A stretch of 64,000 nt of DNA from Struthio camelus. Lineage: Eukaryota > Chordata > Aves > Struthioniformes > Struthionidae. Below, piece after piece: positions 1 to 10,721 of this stretch. The position numbers and the translations under genes are program-made. Numbering within the stretch: the first letter of the stretch is position 1; the number at the start of each line of letters is the position of its first letter. A model generated the notes under the pieces. It was not told the origin of the DNA. It worked only from the letters and a program-made list of their open reading frames with translations, and searched no databases. The stretch is from assembly GCF_040807025.1 (NCBI RefSeq), contig NC_090956.1, forward strand, positions 2,344,517 to 2,408,516, in the 5' to 3' direction.

Positions 1-75
1 TATACGTGCTCCAAATAGCCACCAGAACCACCTCCCGAATGGCTAGTGAGCTCCTCTTCAGTAATACTGCTAAAC
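1..75 (-). CDS. CIAO3: CIAO3 exon 9 (cut by window edge)
   Basis: Acceptor CTTCCTCTCAG lies just above 75. The first base completes ATG (Met299) from the previous exon. The exon reads [19 protein letters not shown] then YLEHV and is open to the window edge. The glycine-rich [14 protein letters not shown] segment is a conserved element of the hydrogenase-like fold. Confidence 0.9.
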
Positions 76-3000
76 CTGAGAGGAAGAAGAAAGAGAATCT
101 GTTTTAGGGGCTCCTCAATAGAACAGCCAGCACCAAGTCCATTGTTCTTTGAAGCAAATGAGTTCAATTATGTCAATGCTGAAATAGCTTCAATGCTGCT
201 ACTACTACCAAAAGCATTATGCTTTTAGCCCTGTGAGGTTTTTGATAGTAGACTTGCTCACAGAGCAAATACAAAGGTTCATGGAGTTCAAAAGCAACAG
301 AACAAGGCATAGATTAGCTCCCTTAGAACTCTTAGCCTTTCCCTTTCTCCTGGGAACTGACTATTTATAGCTTCAGGGCCCTCTACATTTAACACTATGC
401 TGTCTAGCGTGCTTCGGATAAGCAGAGTGGAAATGCTCCATTGCCTTCCATGACAAGGCTTGTTAGCTTTCTATTTAGTATCTCTGAGAACACCCTGGGC
501 TATACTTCATTTTTTCTTCCCCTAATTTCTAAGTATTGGTGGTACGGACCTATGCAATGCACACTTCTCCAGGAGAACACAAACTAGGAGGAGTCCTGTC
601 TCAGCCATCTCACCAGTGCTAAAGCTTTCTGCGGCATAAACAGCCGAGTTCACTATTGAAAGGTCTAATTTTGCATTACAACACAATTGTTGAAACCAGC
701 TGCTTTAGATCTGTTTGCTGGGACATACCAAAACACTTCTGGGGAAGTGTTAATGCTATAACTACAAGCATGGAGAGATGAAACTTGTGTTGCTCTGGTT
801 TCATATGCTTAATAAAACTTATGTAACAAAGATGAACAAAATTAATGATGCCATGGCATTTGTTCTCTACGTGGCCATCTTCAACAGACTCTTCAAGTTC
901 AACGCATCTTTGTCAAATTATACTAAAAGAAGTTCTGCACTAGTAATTCCATCTCAATGATATGCTAAAATACCACAACTATTCAGAGGTCACGATTATG
1001 TTTCTTGAGAATAGCTCACCAGATGGAAGCCACAACAATGGCTTTTCTCATGGGAGAATAATAAGATGAGGGATACGCTTATAAGCACTCATCAGGCAGT
1101 GACACTTGTATTCTAACAGCTGCAGAAGGGAAAGCACTTGAATTCAGGCCAAATAATTTCCAGTCCAATTGAAGATGTTGCCTCTTGCAGATAATATCTC
1201 AGCTTTAGAAGAACTACAGGAGATAAGCTTTAGCCTGTAATCACCTTCAGAAACTATTTTTAATTCAGTCTTGTTTACAGGAACTGAGATTCATTAATGA
1301 AACGTTTCAGTGTGTCTAGCCTCACGTACTGCTGCTCTCTGAAAATGAGGCTGCCAGTAAGGTTTCAGTGCTGCCTGGAGCAAACAGTTATACCAGCAAA
1401 AGTTCTGAGATTTCTGGCACTTTATCTCATTCTTGCTGCCAAATGTAATAACCTCTTAATGGGCTTTTCCACGTGCTGGAGGATAAGTGGAACAACAGCC
1501 ATTGGACTGCTTCTGTTAACGCTCCGAGTTCTATGGAATACGTGCTGTTCGTAACCAGGCAATTTACCGAGTAGCTTAAAGCTAGCAAAAGGTCACAGAG
1601 GCACTTTATCACCACAAGCATGAGGCCTAGCACTCAGAATGTACTTCAAAGCAGCTAGCCAGAGATATTTATCAAGTAATTAGACATTTTGTTCTGGGTT
1701 ATAACTGACACTTCCATAATGTTATTTCCTAATGCATTCAAACACTTCAAAATCTTTCTCAAATTTCTGTTAATTGTGTAACAATAAAGCAGGTAGAAAT
1801 GAAGTGTTTGTGTATGTGGGTAACTTTTAAAGTTGTACTTCTGGGACTTAACGATGTAGACATTTATTCTAGCTGAAGATACTTTTTTTTCCTCCATTTT
1901 TGACTTGAAAGCAATTTGAATGTAAGCTATATCAGGAAAAAAGATGCTTGAAGAGGGAAAAAGTGTCTGTAGACAGATCCGTGCTAGTAAAACTCCATTG
2001 CTTTCCATTCATATTCTAACATATATTGGTATAACGTTCCTCAGCGTATGAGCCTAACGCTAACATTAAAAAAAGTTCACATCCATGCTACAGTCTCAAA
2101 GTTCCTAAAGTTCTCCAAACCTGTCTGAAGCATTTTAGTTTTAAATAATATCAGATGATGCAAAGCTGGAATATTGTTATGTCACCCATATGTTACAAGG
2201 TAGACATAATAAGGAAACAAGATCAGTCATAGCCATAAGTAAATGGAAAAAGAATGACTACTGGCTCAATTTATTCCCCTTAAGGAAGTCCTCTTTCCTC
2301 TTGAGACTGTGAATGAGAATCTGTTCAGTTCTACAGCAATGGTTCAATGTGTTATAGGAAATGTGTACCTACTGATCCACTGAAACATAGCAGAAGAAAA
2401 TAAGGCTCTGTGCATGCATATTATTTTAGATCTTTTTAAGTCTAGTTAAGAATATAGAACTAGATATACATGAGATTTGTAACTAGTACCTTTTCATTTA
2501 GTCTAGTCTTTTAAAATTAAGCAGACTTTAATTTAAGGGACTGGATTGCAATAGGCAACCTCTATCTCCTAGTCTCCTTTTTTTCCATAACAACAGTGAC
2601 CAATGTTCCTAACCAGTTAAAAAAAAAAAAAACACACACAAAAAAAACCCCCACAAGGAAATAGGTCTCATGCAAGGGCACTTCCCTTCACAACTCTGTC
2701 AAAATACACTGCTCAGGCGACTCTTGAGCAAAGGCTGCCAATGGGACTTTGATGTACTAGAAAGTCTTAAACACTGTTTAGAAATAAGCCAAACTTTAAA
2801 ACAAAAGAACTGCAAATGGATTAGTGCCACGTTCTGCTCATGTGCTATCTGCTGCATATCTAGTGTACCAAAATCCTTCCTTAAAAATTTAAAGTGCCTG
2901 AGCGCTCAACTTTTGGATCATACACTTAATCTTTTAAAAATTTTAAAGGTCACTGTATATGTAGCCTTTGTGTTTCTTAAGGTTACTTTCTGCATTGATA

Positions 3001-6000
3001 AACAGAAAAGCTGCATTTAAAGTGCTATAAAGTCACTTAACTGATGAAGAGAATGCTCTGGTTTAATGATCGGTGTGGAACCAGCAATTCAGATAGATAA
3101 AACGTGATTTTAAAGTTTCTGTAGTAAGCTATGTTTCTGTGCAGTTGTCCTTTAACCAGATGTTAGTTTTCAGTTAAAGCACTTAATCTCATCTGGTTTG
3201 CTCTTGTTTAAGATCTCGTGGTGGTGTGTGGGGGGGGTGATGTTTTTTCCTTTCTTAACAAATAAGGACTCCTAGAGATCTCAGCTGAAGTGATCTAAAT
3301 GTTTCTTATTTGCGCTTTACTACTGGAATCCTTACAGTAGCTTGGATAACCAGGAACAGATACAGGCAAACTGAGTGCAGTGCAGTAACAGACTTCTATG
3401 CGTTGGCAAACTTTTCTCAATGACAAAAAATTTTTTCACTTTTAAAGTTTGCAGATGCATTTTTGTGGAATTTCATCAGCTAGACTGTAACAGTGCTTAA
3501 AGTAAGACCGCCATGCAATCTATACTTCTCTATACAATTATATTGCAATTATACTCTTACTGAGCTAATTCTGGCGATCCTACTGAGTTAGTGAGAGCTA
3601 CTAATCCTTGATTTACCTAAACAAATCTAGAACAAGCAGTTTCAGATTCTCCAAAACTGCAGATGTGCATAAAATACTTATTCCACAGAATATGTTGCAA
3701 TTGTACTGAGTCAAAATCGGGGACAAAGAAAAATCAAATGCAAACATATGCAGCCTTATGTAAAATAGAACGGCAATGGAAGAGCAAATTCTATTGAAGA
3801 ACCCAATATAAATACTGGGTGAATACGACCAAAAGCACAAATGAAACTTTGTTCTTACATGGTATCCAAAGGAGCAGGACCTACATCTGATAGAGATATT
3901 CCTTCTTGTTCCAACAGCCTTAGCACTTCTCCTAAAGCACAAACACAGATGTAAAAGCTCTTGTTTTGGGGATGAAGGGAAAGCAAAATCTACTGATCAG
4001 TACATAAACCTGCATCTGCAAACTTTACCAGGGCACAGTCTGCATTATTAAAATGAACTTAGAAGCAATATCCATGCATTACATAGTCTGTTAGAGACTA
4101 AGGATTATTTAAAAAAAAAAATAAGTGAACGCTGCTCTGAGGCTTCCAGAAATTAGCTAGGCTACCTCTGGTTTCACTTACCTGTAGTGATTACACAGTC
4201 CACATCTCGAGTTTGGTACTCTTGGTTGAAAAAGTCTGGCCTTGAAGCCTCTAGCTTTTTGTCATAACAGGGCATTACTGTTACATGGTATATCTGGTCA
4301 GGTGTTAAATGCTGGAAGAAAGATAAAGCTGTGCAGTTGGATTGGTCGATATTAGACTCTTGGGGGAGACTTTCTCAGATATAAACGAGAATGATGATGC
4401 TAATGCCACCACACCTCTGGAAATACTCTCCTTTATTACTTGAACATGAATATGTGGGTTTTTTCTTCTCGCAGAACCCAAGTTTAGTTTGTAGCAAACT
4501 TCAACAGTATAGTGTTTTTATTCTTTTTCCTCCCCCTTTCGCTAGTGCACATGATTCAGACAAAGTTAGCCAGTGAAGAATTTCTAATCATGCAGTCAGA
4601 GGATGCACTTCCTACACACTATTAAAATCCAGCCCCCGCATCAGCAACTAACAAATGGAGTCAGACAAAACCTCATGACCATCCAAGAAACAAGTCTAGG
4701 CCAAGGAAACAAGTCTTTGACTCAAGGCCGTTGTTTCTAGTATCTTGTGCCAAATGTTCTCAGTAGCTGCCAATTTTTGTAATGAGTATGCAGATGTCAG
4801 CATTTATTTAATATAAGTGTTAAACCAGTGCTCGTTAATGGACAATAAATCATACAATCAGAAATGGTGCTCAAGTTTCTTGCTTGACAACTCTGGGCTA
4901 TTAGTATGACTGTAGTCTTTAAATATCAAATTTACATCTGGAGAGATTCCAAAGGTTAAAGGGGGAAAACAGAACTAAGTCAAACTGAAACAGAACACGA
5001 AGTTGGGAAAGAGCAAGTAATTTTTAGACAGACATGATCTGCACGTATGCACTGACTGGAGTTTTGTTTCAGAGAGGATTATTTTATTTGCCATCTTTAA
5101 ACAATGTGAAAATACCACACACAGAAGTGAAATGGGAGCACAAGGACACTGAAAAGTCAGTTTCTCTAACATTCCTGACTAATACACAGGTTTTTAAGTA
5201 GTTCATGAAGCATGAACTTAGTGTTATTGCCCCAACTGCCAGCTTCTCATTACATAAAATGGAAGGGAGAGATGCTCTCTTTGGTGTTCTGCAAGATGGT
5301 TTTTTACCTTTAAACTCTAGTGTAAACATGTAGCAACATTTAAAAAAAAAAAAAAGAAAGAAAGCTTAAGTATCCAATTCTAGCATTTTATCATTAAGCA
5401 TGGTATACTTCAGACCCTCACCTGCTGTTCTGCAAAATGGCCTTTGATCAAGGAGCCCATGACCTGCTGTGGAGACTTGGCAGTACTGATATAAGGAATG
5501 ATGAAACTGCCATGGGTTTTCTCAGCATAGCAGATCCAACCTGAGAAGAAAAGTGTAATTAGCACACAGCTGCAGTAAACTAAAAAAAACAAGCATCCCT
5601 CTTCCTCTCCCCTGCCTTCTGGCTTACTGCTCACTAATTATTCTTTTCAGGCTCACTTCAGCACAGAAACAAAACAAGACTAACTTTAGAGAGATCATTA
5701 GGTATCTGTACAGATTGTTACTGCTGTTAACACCAAGATCTCTTTGTACTGTGAAGAGACTAATCATTTCCTCATTGGTAAATGTATTGCTATTAACTCT
5801 TCCGATCAGCTTTCTGAATTTTGCATGTTCTAGTGTACTATTAGTATGCAATATTACTACTTCCACAACTAATTGAATACTTATACCTGGACAGGCAGAA
5901 GCTAGCATAGGCAAAGCCTTTTTGTCTTCAGATCGCTTTCGAAAGCGTTTTACAAACTCTCGTTGGCTCTCCAGTAGGCTGAAGTTTCTTGAAAAAGTTG

Positions 6001-9000
6001 TGTCAAATACGTAGTGCACACCTAGGCAGCACAGCATCTGTGTTAAAATCCACAAGAAAGATACAAACAGCAAACTACAACAAAGCCCCCAATCAAACTG
6101 GGTTAAAACTACACGTGTCTCACAGTTTTGCATCGCTGTAGTTGATGTAGTGATCTTCTCTAGTATGTCAGCATAAGATACCAGCAAGAGTGACAGGAGG
6201 ATGGCAAATCACTTAGCTCCTTCCTTCTATCACTCTGAGTTTATTATGCCACTGAGGTTGCAGAGAATTTACATTTCAGCCAATATGAATTATGAAACAT
6301 TACACATCTATGAGGAGGCTATTCACATCACCCTTGTGCCTTCATAAAAGTTATGTTTAACGTATACCCCAGCAGTCCCACACTTGCCTAAGCTCTTTAA
6401 GAACGTAGTCAACTTCTTTGCTGTTTCCAGAACATTCATTTTACATCTTGCAGCTAGGGAAGCTCTGGACTGTGGTGAAACAGATACTACTACCAACTTC
6501 TGTTCATTGGGAGCTGCAGTCTAAAAAACAGTAAGAAAAATATCTTAACTATGCAGAGAATATTACTATGGTACACACAGCACTACTAGCACGCTAGAAC
6601 TTCAAAAAACATCTCCCAGTCTTTTGTCCTTAACTTTCACGTCATTAATTTGCTACATTAAAGGCCCTTTCCAAACCTATCATCGCTTTTAAACACAACT
6701 GGGGAGAAAAACCCTGCACTGCAAATCGGCTCAGATTCTTCATTCTTGGAAACGAGTTTTTATGTGCGCTGCTCTTCATGCATGCTTTTGCAGATGCACC
6801 ATGCTAAACTATGAAGACTTTCAAACTCTGTAGCCTACCTAGCTGCTTCTTGTCACCTACCTTGTTAAAAGTTAGCATTTTGTACAGCTCTTCATGGCTC
6901 TGTTGAGTGATTAAAACACTCTCTGCTGATGTAATGCAGCCACTGCAAGCTAAACAGTCATTCAGAGTAATTTTAGCCTTTTCCAGTTTTTGTGCTCCTC
7001 CATCCTAGAAAGAAACGGATTAGATTCAGTCCTGATCTCAGTACAGAAGTAGTCAAGCAGCAGTTTTCCTATCTTTACTACATATAGTAGCAAAGATGTT
7101 GCCCTTTTCAGCCTCTCAGTTTATCATTAAAAAAATCCTTTCGGTAACATGATGAGGAAGACAAATATCTTTGAATAGCTGTTGATTTTTAATAGGATTG
7201 TTTTACAGTATACACAGAAGTGTACATGGATATTGAGGAACTTCAGAATAATTTTAGTAAGACCAAGACTACAGCTGTCATCAAATACAGAAGAGTTGTT
7301 TACGCCACAATTATTTCTGCTGTCTGGTGGGTTGACATTGCTCCAAAATACTGAAGTGACACTTTCCCGGAAGCAAATGTGGTCCATCTTGTTTGCTTTT
7401 TCAACCTGTGCATGGCAGAAGACTGGGGTTGGAATGGCTGACTTGCTACAGATTGTAGCTGCTACTTTTAATGGCAAAACTGTAGACTGCTGAGATCCCA
7501 GGCCCTTAAGCACCGATCTCCAGCGTGCATTCAATATTTGGATTAATGCTAGGGAAAGCATGCCAGGTCTATCAGATGTTGCTCGTGTTATTGAATTTTA
7601 CTAGGGCTGTTGCTCCACAAGAGTCTTGACTTTCACTCTTTCTAAAGAGATTTCATAGCCAGGCTACAAACTCACTAACGTTTTTCATTGTTAAGGAATA
7701 TTCTGCAGTTATTCTGTGTGCAAAACTTACACGGGCACTGATGGCATGTCAAAGTGCGTCTGGCATGGCGCTGGAAGGAATTTTTTAATATTATTTGACC
7801 TGAAAAAATCAGCTTTCTAGTGAGACTCTTCTTTAAATGTTACTTCTCAATAAACTCAGACTGAGCGATGAAGTACTTTTAAATTGAAAGTTTTAAATAT
7901 GAAACCAGACTCCTTTGAAAATGCTGTATTGGCCTTTGTAACTCAAAAGGTAATCAACAGCCTGAAATTAAAAGCACTGTCTCTAGATGAACTCCCAGTT
8001 TGGTTAACAAAGAAAAGCTCAACTTCTCTCTATATATATGAAAATACTTCAGTACAACTTGCGATAATTTGGAAGCAACAGGTTTATGAATTCTGCATGC
8101 TGCTTAGCAAATCATTTAAAAGGTATTATTAAAAAAAAAAACAAAGGTTAAAGAATATATAAATGAATCTCCTTGTTACTGAGCACGCTACTGTATAACA
8201 TAACAAGAAAAAGCATTGTTTCAAATAATCTAGCAATCCAGGCACTCGAGAAGCGATGGCAAGAAAACAGACTTCTCAGCTTACCTGCTCTTGCACTGAA
8301 AATATCATTAATTAACACCTGAGTTTGAGAGCATGAAACAAAAAGGTAGACATGAAATTAGAAATATGGCTTATAAAACTGGGTAGTTAAAACCCAGTTG
8401 TTTGGTATTTTTCCATTTTTCCAAATTTGACTCCGGAAAAAGATGTGAGGAGGCTGATGACAAGAGCAATATTTTTGTTACATCTTGGTTCCCTGTGAGG
8501 TGGTAAATAGCTGTAGCATTTAAATACCGAGCAAGAAAGTTGCATTTTCTGGATATTTTACACATTAATCAAAAAAAAATCACACATACCTGACTGATCT
8601 GAAAGTAGCTCCCATCTGCTTCAATCCTGATCTTAGCTGCTGCTTTCCCAGTTTTTTTTTCAACTTTTACAGGTTTGATACATTCCTGAAACAGAAATAA
8701 AGTCCAAAAGTGAGGAACTGAGGTGAGCTGTGTGGCAGAGAAAGCACAGCAAAAATGCAATTGAAACTGGAATGATCAAAAGCAAAGGCTGGTTCAAGAG
8801 CAAATGCCACTTATTCTACCTTAAGGTACGCTCGATTTTTCTACAGCATCTATGACCACCAAGGGGAAATGTAAAAGTAAAAACTGCTTACCCCCTTTTT
8901 ACAGAAGGAACACTTTTCCAACATCATACCAAAACCAGAGGGCAGTTTTGCTGTTGCTCTGAAGAAGCCAGCTATGCTTTATGGGGTCTTGAAAAGAACA

Positions 9001-10239
9001 GGGGTGTGCCTGCAAAGTCCTTTTCTCTCTAAAATCCCTACAGATCATGCATTCCTCACTGCAAATTTTAACCAATGGAGGCGTGGTCACTACAGTCAAC
9101 ACGGGGCTAGTGCCAGTGAAGCTTCATTTAATGCTGCAAGGAATCTGACGACTTCAGATGGACTGCTTCCAGCTCGCTGCATTGTTTTGTGATGAAGTCT
9201 CAAGGGTGTTTTTATACTTTGTGCGATTGTTATTGTTTAGGCACCTTCTGTCTCTATGTCCTGCTCCAACAGCCAGGAGTCGCCTTGCCTTTTACGGTCC
9301 TTTCTCTGCCAAAACCTTGAAACGTTTCTCCCCCTAGAGTCCAGCTCGACTACATCGTTGCTGCAACTACTGCAAGATTCACAGCCTACGAGGAACGAGT
9401 CGTTAAGCTTCTTCAGTTATGCTCCCTGAATCATAACAATCCAAAGGATCTCTCCATTTGAAACAGAAAAGGGGGAACAAGGAGAGTTAAGGGGGTTCGT
9501 TCTACTCTGTTTCACTACTCTCATTTGGAGACTGTCTTCTGCTCTATTTGCTGTCAACCACCATCGCTAGGATTATGCTTTTCTTGACCTGGAACTTTGC
9601 TAGTGCTGGAAGACTCTGACAAGAAAGCCTTGCCTTCTCTTTGCCGCTCGCTCCCATCTCGGTGCCATCCTCTCCCGCAGCCTGGCATGGGCACTTGGGT
9701 AACAGTGAAGTGCATGTACTGGCTCGGATAACTCGTCTAAGCTTAATTTTTCTCGGTTTCTTCGTTTTGTTTTGGTTTTTTTTCGTTGCTGCTGTTTTTT
9801 GTCTAGGTTGACAGTTCCTAGATCCAGATGGGGCTGAGCGGGGCGTGTGAACAAGGCTTTTCTGCAGCTGCTGCCCTCCCCGACCCCTCACGCTGGCAGC
9901 ACGGAGCAGCGAGGTATTTCTGTGCTTCCTCCGTTTACTGCGCTAATGAGCAGCACGGGCAGAACTGGGGGAGGGGGAGGGAGAGGGGGGCCGGGCGCGG
10001 CCCCTTCGCGCCCTGCGCGCTCCGAGGCACCGGCCAGGCCCCGGGAGCGCGGCGGGGCCTTCCCCGCCCGGAGCCGGAGCCGCGGCCCCGGCCCGGCCGG
10101 GAACCATCTCCCGCGGCCTTGGCGGGCGGCGCTGGCGGGGAAGCGGCCCGCCGCCCTCGCGGCCCGCGCCCACCTGGGAGGGCCCGATGAAGTCGTCCAG
10201 GTCGGTGAGCTGCAGCACCCCGCTGAAGGGAGACGCCAT
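1..10239 (-). CDS. CIAO3: CIAO3 (NARFL/IOP1), partial, nine exons
   Basis: Cytosolic iron-sulfur assembly component 3, a [FeFe]-hydrogenase-like protein. It carries two 4Fe-4S clusters and helps the CIA targeting complex deliver clusters to cytosolic and nuclear apoproteins. Nine exons join in phase from 10239 down to 1 (971 nt, residues 1 to about 323 of roughly 476 in the human protein): 10174-10239, 8590-8685, 6861-7004, 6388-6520, 5887-6021, 5422-5540, 4182-4311, 3859-3931 and 1-75. Numbering from the MASPFSG start places Cys24, Cys71, Cys74, Cys77, Cys190 and Cys246 exactly where the human cluster ligands are. Hallmark strings seen are [36 protein letters not shown] and [14 protein letters not shown]. 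The remaining 3' exons, including the last two cysteine ligands, lie beyond the left edge. Identification rests on recalled family sequence and is very secure. Confidence 0.96.
76..3858 (-). other. CIAO3: CIAO3 intron 8
   Basis: AT-rich intron of about 3.8 kb. It holds a poly-A/CA tract near 2620-2650 and a G run near 3230. I see no exon, RNA gene or clear transposon in it. Confidence 0.7.
3859..3931 (-). CDS. CIAO3: CIAO3 exon 8
   Basis: Acceptor GTGCTTTAG and donor GTAAGA. The 73-nt exon starts with two bases completing Gly275 and ends with AT of Met299. It reads [15 protein letters not shown] then VGPAPLDT, matching the acidic linker of CIAO3. Confidence 0.92.
4182..4311 (-). CDS. CIAO3: CIAO3 exon 7
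   Basis: Acceptor TTTCTTCCAG and donor GTAAGT; 130 nt, phase 0 to 1. It begins [19 protein letters not shown], which contains Cys246, a ligand of the C-terminal 4Fe-4S cluster, and continues [19 protein letters not shown]. Very highly conserved. Confidence 0.96.
5422..5540 (-). CDS. CIAO3: CIAO3 exon 6
   Basis: Acceptor TTTTCTTCTCAG and donor GTGAGG; 119 nt. Its first two bases complete the Gly of ACPGW. It reads [19 protein letters not shown] then [20 protein letters not shown], the segment next to the H-cluster-like motif. Confidence 0.96.
5887..6021 (-). CDS. CIAO3: CIAO3 exon 5
   Basis: Acceptor TGCTGCCTAG and donor GTATAAG; 135 nt, phase 1 to 1. It reads [19 protein letters not shown], then [18 protein letters not shown], then MLASACPG. 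Cys190 of the SACPG motif is a ligand of the C-terminal cluster. Confidence 0.96.
6388..6520 (-). CDS. CIAO3: CIAO3 exon 4, GC donor
   Basis: Acceptor CTGTTTTTTAG; 133 nt, phase 0 to 1. It reads [19 protein letters not shown] then [18 protein letters not shown]. The only boundary that keeps frame with exon 5 ([10 protein letters not shown]) uses the donor TTAG/GCAAGT, a GC-AG intron with an otherwise consensus donor. Confidence 0.92.
6861..7004 (-). CDS. CIAO3: CIAO3 exon 3, N-terminal cluster motif
   Basis: Acceptor TTTCTAG and donor GTAGGT; 144 nt, phase 0 to 0. It reads [20 protein letters not shown] then [20 protein letters not shown]. It carries the CxxCxxC motif (Cys71, Cys74, Cys77), which with Cys24 binds the N-terminal 4Fe-4S cluster. 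Confidence 0.96.
7005..8589 (-). other. CIAO3: CIAO3 intron 2
   Basis: AT-rich intron of about 1.6 kb with no exon-like segment or recognisable element. Longer open frames here, such as 7127-7561 on minus, have no family resemblance and are treated as chance. Confidence 0.7.
8590..8685 (-). CDS. CIAO3: CIAO3 exon 2
   Basis: Acceptor TTTCTGTTTCAG and donor GTATGT; 96 nt, phase 0 to 0. It reads [19 protein letters not shown] then [13 protein letters not shown]. Cys24 is the second residue. Because this exon starts in phase 0, any of the three exon 1 copies could splice to it in frame. Confidence 0.95.
8686..10173 (-). other. CIAO3: CIAO3 intron 1, containing duplication breakpoint
   Basis: The intron runs from the CpG island down to exon 2. 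The tandem duplication starts inside it: from 9395 upward the sequence recurs at 19436 and 28112, while 8686-9394 is single copy. No other element is recognised. Confidence 0.75.
10174..10239 (-). CDS. CIAO3: CIAO3 exon 1, copy 1 (start codon)
   Basis: ATG at 10237-10239 in the strong context GTCGCCATGG. It encodes [17 protein letters not shown] then IGPSQ (22 codons) and ends at a GTGGGC donor in phase 0. An in-frame upstream ATG at 10306-10308 would add 23 residues, but the internal start matches the family and has the better context. This copy lies nearest exon 2, so it is the most likely functional exon. Confidence 0.95.
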
Positions 10240-10423
10240 GGCGACCGCCGGCGGGGACCGCGCCGCGCTGCCGGAAAGCGCCGCGCTGCCGGAAAGCGAA
10301 GCCGGCATCAGCAGCCGCGGGGGGGGGGGGGGGGTGGTAAAGAAGCGCGCATGCGCGGGTCGGGCTCGGGCGGGGCCGGGGCGGGCGCCATGATGGCGGC
10401 GAGGGCGGTGGCGGCAGAGCTGC

Positions 10424-10458
10424 GGGGCGGGGCGGGGCGGGGCGGGGCGGGGCGGGGC
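10424..10458 (+). repeat. (GGGGC)7 array
   Basis: Seven perfect GGGGC units. The equivalent array in unit 3 (29151-29175) has five. SP1-type and potential G-quadruplex sequence. Confidence 0.9.
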
Positions 10459-10721
10459 CCGGCCGCCTGCGGGGCGCGTGGTGGCCGCTGGGCTGCAGCG
10501 CGGGGTGCGAGGCCGAGGTTGGCTGCGGGCCGTGTGGGGAGGCAGTCGCGGCGGCCCTGGGCTGGGCGCCCGCGAGCCCCTGCGGAGAGCAGGTGGCCGG
10601 GGTGGGGGGACAGCGGCCCCCGGCCCGGAGCGCTCCGCCCCCAGAGCGGTTAGTGTCAGGAGGGCAGCGGGGGAGGTTCGTGCCCCTGTGGTGCGGCGGT
10701 TTGAGGCTGTCGCGCCTCCTT

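Larger units (their letters stand above)
9940..10721. promoter_or_regulatory. CpG-island promoter of CIAO3, copy 1
   Basis: Very GC-rich, CpG-dense block around exon 1. It contains seven GGGGC units (SP1-like), a poly-G run at about 10320-10333, and ATGATGGCGGC at 10390-10400 on plus, which resembles a YY1 core. The 5' UTR side has a direct repeat of CTTTCCGGCAGCGCGGCG. Island extent is estimated by eye. Confidence 0.8.

Noticed and set aside
7127-7561. 144-aa minus-strand open frame in CIAO3 intron 2
   Set aside because: No splice-site framing and no resemblance to CIAO3, which is fully accounted for by flanking exons.
9847-10653. 268-aa plus-strand open frame in the same island, and a similar frame in copy 3
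   Set aside because: Composition-driven; contains homopolymer glycine from poly-G and is not preserved in copy 2.
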